Assembly (NCBI GenBank): GCA_905480565.1
Contig: CAJQQW010000377.1
Coordinates: 1-7,497 of the forward strand
Reading direction: 5' to 3'
Source: an uncultured Halioglobus sp.
GTDB taxonomy: Bacteria; Pseudomonadota; Gammaproteobacteria; Pseudomonadales; Halieaceae
DNA length: 7,497 nucleotides
Position 1 is the stretch's first letter; every line of letters begins with the position of its first letter. The notes beneath the pieces are model-generated. The model was not told the DNA's origin. It searched no databases and saw nothing but the letters and a program-made list of their open reading frames with translations. This document shows positions 1-6,317 of this stretch, piece after piece. A program made the position numbers and the translations under genes.

Positions 1-1
1 T

Positions 2-661
2 CTCACACGGGCAGGCGCTGAGATCGGTGTAGCCTCCACCAAGGCGTTTACCACGCAGCTTGCAGCGCTGCTTATGCTTACGCTGGTTCTGGGCAGACGT
101 CGTGATATGGATGAGAAGAGGCAGCACGAAATTATTGGGGCACTGCGTAACGTATCCCGCTATGTGCAGGAAACACTGGCGCTAAACTCCGCCATTCAGG
201 AACTGTCAGAGGCGTTTATTCCCAAGCGTCATGCGTTGTTTCTGGGGCGAGGAATACAGTATCCGATTGCTATGGAGGGTGCGCTGAAGCTGAAAGAAAT
301 TTCCTATATTCACGCTTAGGCGTATCCGGCGGGTGAGCTAAAACATGGCCCCCTGGCGCTCGTAGACAACGACATGCCGGTAGTGGCGGTCGCCCCAAAT
401 GACGAGTTACTGGAGAAGCTGAAATCCAATTTAGAGGAAGTGCGTTCGCGCGGCGGAGAGCTGTTCGTATTTGCCGATCGCGAGGCGGGCTTTGAGAACG
501 AAGATCGAGTCAAGGTGCTGCCAATGCCGCATTGTCCTGAAGTGATCAAACCCATTGTTTATACAGTGGCTTTGCAGCTATTATCATATCATGTGGCCGT
601 ACAGAAGGGCACCGACGTCGACAAGCCGCGTAATCTTGCGAAGTCAGTAACCGTAGAATAG
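2..661 (+). CDS. glmS: Glucosamine-6-phosphate synthase (isomerizing), C-terminal third, interrupted by an in-frame TAG
   Basis: GlmS makes glucosamine-6-phosphate from fructose-6-phosphate and glutamine, the first step towards UDP-GlcNAc for peptidoglycan and LPS. The reading frame is open from the left edge and collinear, without net gaps, with about residues 390-608 of the E. coli enzyme (numbered without the initiator Met): the end of the first SIS domain and all of the second. Visible landmarks are [54 protein letters not shown] and the family C-terminus [11 protein letters not shown]. The isomerase residues equivalent to Glu488 (in LKEIS), His504 (in LKHGP) and Lys603 (in LAKSV) are all present. 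The frame is broken once, by TAG at 317-319, exactly where the family has the Glu of IHAEAY (E495). GAG to TAG is a single base change, and everything downstream is still well conserved. The 5' two-thirds, including the glutaminase domain, lie outside the window. The family call is near certain; whether the break is biological is open. Confidence 0.95.
317..319 (+). other. glmS: In-frame amber codon in glmS at a conserved Glu position
   Basis: The codon between IHA and [10 protein letters not shown] reads TAG where GlmS proteins have Glu (GAG or GAA). No frameshift accompanies it, and both flanks align residue for residue with E. coli GlmS. The next in-frame ATG is at 374 and has no Shine-Dalgarno sequence in front, so reinitiation is unlikely. 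Read as it stands, translation would stop about 114 residues early and lose the catalytic His and Lys. Confidence 0.9.
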
Positions 662-714
662 AGTCACCGTTGTCAGTAAAAAAATAATATACGACGCACA
701 ACGAGGGGTTATCG

Positions 715-1101
715 ATGAGATATGCACTAATCACGGCCGGCCGCGTGTTATTAGCACTGTACTTCCTCCTGCCTGGGATCGCTAAATTTGTATCATGGGA
801 TATGCATGTAGAGCTCATGGAAGCTCACAATATGGTTATGGTACCCGCTCTATTGGCGATTGCAGGCATTGTTCAAATTGGCGGGAGCGTCTGTCTGTTA
901 TTGAACAAACAGGTAGTTGTTTGCGCGCTTGGATTTGCTGTGATGATCTTATTGATAAACCTTAATTTACACGACTTTTGGAATGTTTATGAGGGTGTTG
1001 ATGCCGAACACGAAGCTCAGAATTTCGTTAAAAATTTGGGGATATTTGCCGGCTTGTTATTGCTGGCGGCGGTCGATATGGAAAAGACAAACGCCCACTG
1101 A
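715..1101 (+). CDS. DoxX-family small integral membrane protein
   Basis: This 128-residue protein has four predicted hydrophobic segments at about residues 4-24, 42-62, 66-84 and 106-121. The spacing and the sequence around the last two helices (NLNLHDFWN, then QNFVKNLGIFAGLLLLA) are typical of the DoxX/DoxD-like family. Members sit in the inner membrane; some are subunits of quinone-linked oxidoreductases, others have been linked to redox or thiol stress, and most have no proven role. No function more precise than family membership can be given here. The ATG at 715 is preceded by GAGGGG at 703-708, six bases upstream, which supports this start. It lies 53 bases after glmS with no terminator-like hairpin between, so read-through from glmS is plausible. 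The gap is A/T-rich, but I could not find a well-spaced promoter there. Confidence 0.85.
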   Translation: MRYALITAGRVLLALYFLLPGIAKFVSWDMHVELMEAHNMVMVPALLAIAGIVQIGGSVCLLLNKQVVVCALGFAVMILLINLNLHDFWNVYEGVDAEHEAQNFVKNLGIFAGLLLLAAVDMEKTNAH

Positions 1102-1110
1102 ATGCAGTGG
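1095..1110 (+). repeat. Small hairpin across the DoxX gene stop codon
   Basis: CCACTG at 1095-1100 and CAGTGG at 1105-1110 form a perfect 6-bp stem with a four-base AATG loop. The stem contains two bases of the TGA stop. No T-run follows, so it is not a standard intrinsic terminator. It might mark the transcript end between two convergent genes or be chance. The rest of 1102-1240 shows no gene or clear signal beyond a weak GGGGC/GCCCC inverted repeat near 1207-1228. Confidence 0.25.
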
Positions 1111-1240
1111 CAGCTGACGAAAACATCGAGCGCAACGATTCAATCGCCGTCACGGTGCAGTGAGTACAGTTCGAAAATTAATAGCGGGACAAGTTTGCTG
1201 TGCGCAGGGGCACCCTTTACAGAGCGCCCCCCAAAAATAG

Positions 1241-1606
1241 TTACCCGGGGTTGGCGGCTTTGTAAGCTCTCAACTCAGTATTGAACTTATTGGCGATCTC
1301 TTCCTCCGCAGCTACCGATGCGTTGTATTGGTTATTCAGAGTTGCGATCGCGTCTGTCAGCGCCGGGTCAGATTCGTCACCCAGGGCTGCTTGCTCAGCG
1401 GGTTCCATTTTTTCATCGAGACAAACTCGATAGGCTGTGTTGGCGGCCTGATAGGCCCTTACGGCTGTCTGCCCTGCCAGCATTTCCTGCTCACCGGCAG
1501 TCGCGCCATCCGGCAGGGCGGGGACTTCGGGTATGGCGCAGTCTTCAGCAAATACAGCACTGCTTACAAGTGCCAGACAAAAAAGAGATGGCTTGATCAG
1601 GTTCAT
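1241..1606 (-). CDS. Small exported protein of unknown function
   Basis: This 121-residue protein has a clear Sec-type signal peptide: Lys at position 5, a hydrophobic core at about residues 7-19, and a likely signal peptidase I site after Ala20 (VFA, then EDC). The mature part is about 101 residues, rich in Ala and Glu and probably mostly helical. It has two cysteines (C23 and C62) that could form one disulfide in the periplasm. The segment CAIPEVPALPDGATAGEQEM followed by AYQAANTAYRVCLDE resembles small uncharacterised exported proteins seen in marine gamma- and alphaproteobacteria, but I cannot attach a named family. The start was chosen at 1606, not at the longer upstream ATG, because the signal peptide begins there and GAGGA (minus strand, 1617-1613) sits six bases ahead. 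The upstream extension overlaps the SPOR gene and has no protein-like character. It lies 79 bases downstream of the SPOR gene on the same strand. Confidence 0.8.
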   Translation of the reverse strand: MNLIKPSLFCLALVSSAVFAEDCAIPEVPALPDGATAGEQEMLAGQTAVRAYQAANTAYRVCLDEKMEPAEQAALGDESDPALTDAIATLNNQYNASVAAEEEIANKFNTELRAYKAANPG

Positions 1607-1633
1607 AGAATATCCTCGCAGAGTAACGATACT

Positions 1634-1670
1634 TGAAAGAAAACAGTAGCAGGAGATTGACTCCCTGCCA
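1634..1670 (-). terminator. Possible Rho-independent terminator after the SPOR gene
   Basis: On the minus strand, GCAGG and CCTGC form a 5-bp stem (1668-1664 with 1653-1649). It can extend inward by two pairs past a bulged G, leaving a TCAAT loop, and outward by a wobble and an A-T pair. A T-rich stretch, CTGTTTTCTTTC, follows within five bases. It lies about 16 bases after the SPOR stop, in the right place to end that transcript before the small exported protein gene. The stem is short and the T-tract is interrupted by C residues, so it may be weak. Confidence 0.4.
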
Positions 1671-1685
1671 AGTCGGATGGCCGAT

Positions 1686-2708
1686 TCAATCCTGCCCCAC
1701 CCAGAGGCGGGAGACTCCCAGTGCTTTCTCGAGCCCGCGCGCCACCTTGTTTCCTTCATCGCGGTCGGCAAGGCCGATAACGCGAACGCGATAATAGGTT
1801 TTGCCGTCCTTGACCCCTGCAACGACCACGGTTTTGCCCGTGGCTGGTTTCAGCCGTGCTGCCCATATTCCCGCTGTGCTTTTTGAGGTGTAAGAGCCGA
1901 AGTTGACGAACCAGTCGCCTCCGCTGGGTGCGATAGGGGTGGGCTTTGACGGCGTCTTTTTGGCGGAAGATTGCGGAGCCTCGGAGGCAGCGTTGCTCGT
2001 CTCCGCAGCAGCTGGGGCTTCAGTTTTAGCAGATGTTGTAGCAGGGATCTGTGGCGCCGCGGCCAGGCTTGTCTCCAGCTCGGCGATCGCACCCTGCAGC
2101 ATGCGATTTTCCTGCGCCAGGCCTTCGGCAAGTTTAGCAAGTTCCGCATTGGAGCGCTGCAGCTCTCGCAGAGCCTCGCGGTTGTCGCGGACGTCATCTG
2201 GACTGACGCTGGTAGCCAGCGTAGCGCGGAGCGCTCGTAATTCCTCCTGTGCGTCAGCCCTCTCCTGCAGGACCCCGTAGGCACCGATGCCCAATATCAC
2301 CAGGGCGATTGCAGCCACAATGACCAGCCGCAGCGGCCAGCCTGTATCGGTTTGCCCTTGCTCAAGGTAATCTTCCTCGTACCACTCCTCGTCTTCATCG
2401 TTGCTGTCCGACTCCAGCGGTTCGTCGATATCCGTGTTCCCGGCGTCGGTGCTTGTAGCACGCTGTGACGGGTCGTACGGCGATTCACTGTCGCGGAACA
2501 GAGGGCTGTTCTCGTCTTCCTCTGCGATTTCCTCCGTACCATAGACAGATGAGAAATCAGTATCGCGGTCGGGTTCTTCGTAGTTTTCAAGGTCATCGTC
2601 AAATTCGCTCATCCTGGGCTCAAGCCGGTCATCACCATCAGAAAGGCGACGCTGCTGATATGACGATGCGTGAGGAGCCCCTGAGCGATCATTATTATTG
2701 TTGTCCAT
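1686..2708 (-). CDS. SPOR-domain protein, single membrane pass (FtsN/DamX-like architecture)
   Basis: This 340-residue protein is built as a type II membrane protein. An N-terminal cytoplasmic region (1-124) is very rich in Asp and Glu, especially from 33 on. One transmembrane helix follows at about 125-146 (LRLVIVAAIALVILGIGAYG), then a probable coiled coil (148-215, heptad-like Leu/Ala/Glu), an Ala/Pro/Ser/Thr linker (216-262) and a C-terminal SPOR domain (264-340, beginning DWFVNFGSYTS, with TYYRVRVIGL in its central strand). SPOR domains bind glycan strands stripped of stem peptides, which are enriched at the division septum. A role at the septum or elsewhere in the wall is therefore likely but not shown. 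The domain order is like FtsN and DamX, but the sequence does not let me assign either name. The start at 2708 has AGGTAG at 2722-2717 on the minus strand, eight bases away. The next Met (residue 33) lacks a properly spaced site. The gene is divergent from uvrD. Confidence 0.9.
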   Translation of the reverse strand: MDNNNNDRSGAPHASSYQQRRLSDGDDRLEPRMSEFDDDLENYEEPDRDTDFSSVYGTEEIAEEDENSPLFRDSESPYDPSQRATSTDAGNTDIDEPLESDSNDEDEEWYEEDYLEQGQTDTGWPLRLVIVAAIALVILGIGAYGVLQERADAQEELRALRATLATSVSPDDVRDNREALRELQRSNAELAKLAEGLAQENRMLQGAIAELETSLAAAPQIPATTSAKTEAPAAAETSNAASEAPQSSAKKTPSKPTPIAPSGGDWFVNFGSYTSKSTAGIWAARLKPATGKTVVVAGVKDGKTYYRVRVIGLADRDEGNKVARGLEKALGVSRLWVGQD

Positions 2709-2742
2709 GGCTCAAGCTACCTGCATGTTTCGATGGCTTTCG

Positions 2743-2870
2743 GCGATCATAGCAGACACCCTGGGGAATTGCGTTGGCGAAGTCCCCGAGGAGGTATTAT
2801 TACGGCAAGTCCGGATGGTGCATGGGCGTCAAACAGGGTTATGTCCGACAAATAAGAAAGCGATCATAGC
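2743..2870. repeat. Pair of 11-base direct repeats in the SPOR/uvrD divergent region
   Basis: The sequence GCGATCATAGC occurs at 2743-2753 and again at 2860-2870, 117 bases apart, in the same orientation. On the minus strand each copy contains the -10-like TATGAT. Repetition may simply reflect two promoters, or each copy may also be an operator for a shared regulator. I do not recognise it as a known binding site. Confidence 0.5.
2746..2754 (-). promoter_or_regulatory. Extended -10 promoter element upstream of the SPOR gene
   Basis: On the minus strand, TGC-TATGAT (2754-2746) matches the extended -10 form TGn-TATAAT with one mismatch. Transcription would begin near 2740, giving a leader of about 30 bases that includes the AGGTAG ribosome site. 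No good -35 hexamer is visible at 16-18 bases, which is acceptable for an extended -10 promoter. The prediction is from pattern only. Confidence 0.45.
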
Positions 2871-2892
2871 GCGCGATAAAGAGTACGTTCAA
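2863..2892 (-). promoter_or_regulatory. Second, distal promoter candidate for the SPOR gene
   Basis: On the minus strand, TTGAAC (2892-2887) and TATGAT (2868-2863) are separated by 18 bases. They match the sigma70 hexamers at 4/6 and 5/6. Transcription would start near 2856 and run about 150 bases before the SPOR start codon. The -10 lies in the same 11-base sequence, GCTATGATCGC, as the proximal element, so the two may be tandem promoters. Confidence 0.4.
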
Positions 2893-2907
2893 AGGGCCGA
2901 TTTTCGT

Positions 2908-2913
2908 TAGAAT
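2908..2913 (+). promoter_or_regulatory. Candidate uvrD -10 element placed for a leaderless transcript
   Basis: TAGAAT at 2908-2913 matches TATAAT at 5/6 and ends six bases before the uvrD ATG, so a start at or next to the A of the ATG would be expected. The -35 is poor: at 17 bases spacing the hexamer is ACGTTC. The bases between this element and the ATG (AACGCG) offer no ribosome binding site, which fits a leaderless message. Evidence is positional and weak. Confidence 0.25.
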
Positions 2914-2919
2914 AACGCG

Positions 2920-5070
2920 ATGGATGTATCCGATATTCTATCGCCTCTCAACGAGGCCCAGCGAGACGCTGTCACAGCGGAAGACCGGAACCTGTTGGTA
3001 CTGGCTGGCGCCGGCAGCGGCAAGACCCGGGTGTTGGTGCACCGTATAGCGTGGCTGATTCGGGCAGAGGATTATTCACCCTGGTCGATCCTGGCGGTGA
3101 CATTCACCAATAAGGCTGCCCGGGAAATGCGTAACCGCATAGAGGATATGCTGCAAATTCCTGCCCAGGGTATGTGGGTCGGTACCTTTCACGGGTTGGC
3201 ACATCGTCTGCTGAAGGCGCACTGGCGCGATGCAGGACTCCCGCAAAATTTCCAGATATTGGATAGTGACGATCAATTGCGCCTGGTCAAGCGGGTGTGC
3301 CGCGAGATGGAGCTCGATGATGCTCGCTGGCCTCCTAAGCAGGCCATGTGGTACATCAACAGCGCCAAGGATGAAGGCCTGCGGAGCACCCATGTGGATA
3401 CTCCGCCAGGCGATCTTTTTGCTCGAACAATGCAGGAGGTTTATCGCAATTATGAGATTGCCTGCGATCGGGCAGGGCTCGTAGATTTTGCCGAGCTTCT
3501 TTTGCGTGCGCACGAGCTCTGGCTAAAAAACCCAGAAATACTGCGTCATTACCAACAGCGGTTTCAACAAATCCTTGTCGATGAGTTCCAGGATACCAAC
3601 ACTATTCAATATGCGTGGTTGCGGGTGTTAGCCGGAAAAGATATACCTGTTGCGGCAGTGGGGGACGATGATCAGTCCATCTATGGTTGGCGCGGTGCAA
3701 AAATTGAAAATATTCAGTGCTTCAATGAAGACTTCGAGGGCACCCGGACCATTCGACTGGAGCAGAATTACCGTTCCACCCAAACGATTCTGCAAGCCGC
3801 CAACGGTGTAATCGCGCATAATTTCGGGCGGCTGGGTAAGGAGCTGTGGACTGCCGGGGAGTCGGGTGACCCTGTCAGCCTCTATGCGGCTTACAACGAA
3901 CACGACGAGGCGCGGTACATTGTGGAGCAGGTGGGGCAGTGGCTGAACGAGGGCAACACCCGTGCCTCGGCCGCAATTCTCTACCGCTCTAATGCGCAAT
4001 CCAGAGTGCTAGAAGAGGCACTTATTCAGGCCGATATCCCCTATCGGATATACGGGGGCCAGCGTTTTTATGAGCGCCTGGAAATTCGTAACGCGCTGGC
4101 CTACCTGCGGTTACTTCTTAACCGCGGCGATGACGCGGCGCTAGAACGCGTGATCAATACGCCGCCCCGTGGTATCGGCAGCAAAACGCTTGACGTAGTG
4201 CGCGATTGCGCGCGTACCCGGGGTATTCCTCTGTGGCAAGCAATTCGAGCAGTGCGGGATGAAAAGCCATTGCCGGCCAGGGCGCTGGGCGCGCTGGAGG
4301 GATTTACAACGCTAATCGACGAAATGGATTCAGGAATTGAGGCGCTCACTCTGGAGGAGGCGGTTGAACTGGCGATAGATGCCTCCAGTCTGATCGATTA
4401 TCACGGGAAGGAAAAAGGCGAAAAAGGCCAGGCGCGGGTGGAGAACCTGCAAGAACTGGTAAGCGCTGCCAGGCAATTTAGTCCCGAAGACGAGGCCTTG
4501 ACTCCATTGCAACAGTTTCTTGATCGCGCAGCGCTTGATGCGGGAGAAGCACAGGCGGGGGAGCATGAAGACAGTGTGCAACTCATGACGTTGCATTCTG
4601 CGAAGGGCCTGGAGTTCCCCCTTGTTTTTTTGGCGGGAATGGAGGAGAACCTGTTTCCGCATCAAATGTCTTTGGAAGAACCGGGGCGACTGGAAGAGGA
4701 GCGCCGGCTGTGTTACGTGGGGATTACCCGCGCTATGGAGAAGTTGGTAATGACCTATGCTGAGTGCCGACGATTGCACGGCAGCGATTCTTTTAACACG
4801 CCGTCCCGGTTTGTGCGTGAAATCCCCCCCGAGTTATTACAGGAGGTTCGTATTCAGGGTACGGTGGCCGTGCCGGCCAGCAGCATGAGCGCGATTCAGG
4901 TGCCTGAGACCGATCTATCGCTGGGTCAGCGCGTATACCATCAAGTTTTTGGAGAGGGGGTCGTGCTAAACTTTGAGGGGCGCGGCGGCAGTGCCAGAGT
5001 AGAAGTAAATTTTGATACCGAGGGAGGCAAGTGGCTGGTGCTGCAATATGCCAACCTGCAATTGCTATAA
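2920..5070 (+). CDS. uvrD: DNA helicase II (UvrD), superfamily 1A 3'-5' helicase
   Basis: UvrD unwinds DNA 3' to 5' using ATP. It removes the UvrBC-incised oligonucleotide in nucleotide excision repair, the nicked strand in MutHLS mismatch repair, and can pull back stalled RNA polymerase. The 716-residue length is close to E. coli UvrD (720) and the N-terminus MDVSDILSPLNEAQRDAV matches it, which fixes the start. Motifs in order are: Q-motif Gln14; Walker A AGAGSGKT 29-36 (Lys35); motif Ia TFTNKAAREM 61-70; GTFHGLAHRLL 88-98; Walker B DEFQDT 221-226; motif III GDDDQSIYGWRGA 248-260; motif IV RLEQNYRS 279-286; TPPRGIG 414-420 in the 2B region; motif V QLMTLHSAKGLEF 554-566; motif VI EEERRLCYVGITRA 592-605. 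Residues 666-716 form the C-terminal Tudor-like segment (LGQRVYHQVFGEG...KWLVLQYANLQLL). All helicase motifs look intact. No Shine-Dalgarno sequence precedes the ATG, and no LexA-type CTG-N10-CAG site is visible in 2709-2919. Confidence 0.98.
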   Translation: MDVSDILSPLNEAQRDAVTAEDRNLLVLAGAGSGKTRVLVHRIAWLIRAEDYSPWSILAVTFTNKAAREMRNRIEDMLQIPAQGMWVGTFHGLAHRLLKAHWRDAGLPQNFQILDSDDQLRLVKRVCREMELDDARWPPKQAMWYINSAKDEGLRSTHVDTPPGDLFARTMQEVYRNYEIACDRAGLVDFAELLLRAHELWLKNPEILRHYQQRFQQILVDEFQDTNTIQYAWLRVLAGKDIPVAAVGDDDQSIYGWRGAKIENIQCFNEDFEGTRTIRLEQNYRSTQTILQAANGVIAHNFGRLGKELWTAGESGDPVSLYAAYNEHDEARYIVEQVGQWLNEGNTRASAAILYRSNAQSRVLEEALIQADIPYRIYGGQRFYERLEIRNALAYLRLLLNRGDDAALERVINTPPRGIGSKTLDVVRDCARTRGIPLWQAIRAVRDEKPLPARALGALEGFTTLIDEMDSGIEALTLEEAVELAIDASSLIDYHGKEKGEKGQARVENLQELVSAARQFSPEDEALTPLQQFLDRAALDAGEAQAGEHEDSVQLMTLHSAKGLEFPLVFLAGMEENLFPHQMSLEEPGRLEEERRLCYVGITRAMEKLVMTYAECRRLHGSDSFNTPSRFVREIPPELLQEVRIQGTVAVPASSMSAIQVPETDLSLGQRVYHQVFGEGVVLNFEGRGGSARVEVNFDTEGGKWLVLQYANLQLL

Positions 5071-5071
5071 T
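5063..5071 (+). promoter_or_regulatory. Consensus extended -10 promoter for dctP, overlapping the uvrD stop codon
   Basis: TGC-TATAAT at 5063-5071 is a perfect TGn-TATAAT extended -10. The uvrD stop codon TAA (5068-5070) lies inside it. Initiation near 5077-5078 would give dctP a leader of about 50 bases containing AGGA at 5114-5117, nine bases before its ATG. The -35 region has no clear TTGACA match. The position between two genes of unrelated function supports an independent dctP promoter. Confidence 0.5.
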
Positions 5072-5126
5072 AAATAACGCTTTTTCGCACCGCTGTTTTT
5101 GCGAGCCTTGATCAGGACAACGTACC

Positions 5127-6296
5127 ATGAGCACCGCATCCACTGAAAAGCGCTACACACCTCTGATCATCCTAATCCTGGTTGCCGCGCTGGTAACGAC
5201 GCTCGGTCTCTGGGCTCGGGATAAATCGATCGGTATTCGCGACGCAGAACTCACCTCGGATTCCGCCGGGGCGATAACCGGCCGGCAATTTGAGTGGAAG
5301 CTCATTACTACCTGGCCCAAGCATTTTCCTGGCTTGGGATCTGCACCTGAGAACTTTGCTCGCTATGTGGACGAGATGAGCGGTGGGCGCCTGAAGATAC
5401 GTGTTTATGGCGCCGGAGAAATTGTGCCTGCGCTGGAAGTCTTTGATGCCGTCTCTCTTGGCGTAGTCGATGCCGGGCATGGCGCCGCCTATTACTGGAA
5501 AGGCAAAGTCCCCGCTTCTGTGTTTTTTACCGCGGTACCCTTTGGCATGACCGCCCAGGAGATGAACGGTTGGTTGCACTATGGCGGCGGCATCGAGCTG
5601 TGGCGAGAAACCTATGCGCCTTATAACCTCGTACCTTTCGCTGGCGGCAGTACAGGCGTGCAGATGGCGGGGTGGTACAACCGCGAAATTGAATCCATTG
5701 ATGACCTCAAGGGCCTGAATATGCGGATTCCCGGAATGGCCGGCGAGGTGTTCGCCGCTGCAGGAGGCACCGCTGTGCGAATTGCAGGTGGCGAGCTATA
5801 CACGTCAATGCAAACCGGGGTGATTGATGCTCTTGAGTGGGTGGGGCCTTATAACGACCTGGCATTCGGTTTTCAGGAGGTTGCCAAGTACTACTACTAC
5901 CCTGGCTGGCATGAACCTGGAGCAATGCTGGAGTTCATTGTGAATCAAAAGTCACTGAGTGCCCTGCCGGATGATTTGCAGGCAATCGTCAAGTATGCAG
6001 CTCGGGCCGTAAACCAGGACATGCTGGACGAGTACACTGCGCGCAATAACAATGCTTTGAAAAGCCTGATCGAGGAGCACGGCGTGCAACTCCGCAGGCT
6101 TCCTGATGATGTGCTATTGGCGCTCTGGCAGGGCACCCAACAGGTAATGGACAAATTGATCGCTACGGACCCTATGGCCGCGAAGGTGTATGACTCGTAT
6201 AGCGACTTCTACAACGGCGTACGCAACTACCATCACATCTCGGAACAATCGTATATAAACACCCGGGACCGTGTCCTCGGCGACGAGGACTATTAG
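5127..6296 (+). CDS. dctP: TRAP transporter substrate-binding protein, DctP family, 2-keto-acid (TakP) type
   Basis: This extracytoplasmic solute receptor of a sodium-driven TRAP transporter captures a carboxylate in the periplasm and hands it to the DctQ/DctM membrane subunits. The 389-residue protein carries the TakP-type signatures AGEIVPALEVFDAVSLG.VDAGHGAAYYW, FFTAVPFGMTAQE, STGVQM, MRIPG, EWVGPYNDLAFG and KYYYYPGWHEPG. By alignment from memory with Rhodobacter TakP, the ligand and metal residues Gln155, Arg176, Glu214, Trp215 and Glu240 correspond to Gln179, Arg200, Glu237, Trp238 and Glu263 here. This points to pyruvate or another 2-oxo acid, though the exact substrate is not proven. 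The N-terminus has a hydrophobic helix (about 12-30) with no good signal peptidase site, followed by a linker to about residue 54, so it may stay tethered to the inner membrane. AGGA at 5114-5117 supports the start. The gene is convergent with the thioesterase, with 21 bases between the stop codons. Confidence 0.94.
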   Translation: MSTASTEKRYTPLIILILVAALVTTLGLWARDKSIGIRDAELTSDSAGAITGRQFEWKLITTWPKHFPGLGSAPENFARYVDEMSGGRLKIRVYGAGEIVPALEVFDAVSLGVVDAGHGAAYYWKGKVPASVFFTAVPFGMTAQEMNGWLHYGGGIELWRETYAPYNLVPFAGGSTGVQMAGWYNREIESIDDLKGLNMRIPGMAGEVFAAAGGTAVRIAGGELYTSMQTGVIDALEWVGPYNDLAFGFQEVAKYYYYPGWHEPGAMLEFIVNQKSLSALPDDLQAIVKYAARAVNQDMLDEYTARNNNALKSLIEEHGVQLRRLPDDVLLALWQGTQQVMDKLIATDPMAAKVYDSYSDFYNGVRNYHHISEQSYINTRDRVLGDEDY

Positions 6297-6317
6297 CGTC
6301 TATAAGCTCGAAAGCGT

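Noticed and set aside
63..72. Ten-base palindrome GCAGCGCTGC
   Set aside because: It is inside glmS coding sequence at conserved residues and no second copy was seen nearby.
670..693. Promoter candidate TTGTCA ... TAATAT before the DoxX gene
   Set aside because: The spacing between hexamers is only about 9 to 12 bases, too short for sigma70, and no alternative -35 fits.
1102..1284. Plus-strand reading frame of 60 codons starting immediately after the DoxX gene stop
   Set aside because: It has no ribosome site of its own and a low-complexity, unrecognisable product, and it overlaps the 3' end of the exported-protein gene in antisense.
1607..1822. N-terminal extension of the small exported protein to an ATG at 1822
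   Set aside because: It would overlap the SPOR gene and bury the signal peptide. The ATG at 1606 has a good ribosome site and begins the signal peptide exactly.
1850..2284. Minus-strand frame of 144 codons inside the SPOR gene
   Set aside because: The Arg/Pro-rich product is typical of an out-of-frame reading of the SPOR gene, whose own frame encodes recognisable domains.
2698..2910. Plus-strand reading frame of 70 codons between the SPOR gene and uvrD
   Set aside because: It overlaps the start of the SPOR gene in antisense, covers the promoter region, lacks a ribosome site and resembles nothing known.
4031..4047. Hairpin CCGATA/TATCGG with a five-base loop
   Set aside because: It lies inside conserved uvrD coding sequence (DIPYRIYGG), so chance and codon constraint explain it.
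4330..4779. Minus-strand frame of 149 codons antisense to uvrD
   Set aside because: It is a shadow of the strongly conserved uvrD frame and has no independent start signal or family character.
5071..5126. Possible terminator with T-runs after uvrD
   Set aside because: Two T-runs are present (CGCTTTTTCGC and GCTGTTTTTGCG), but no stable stem precedes either; they look like an imperfect direct repeat.
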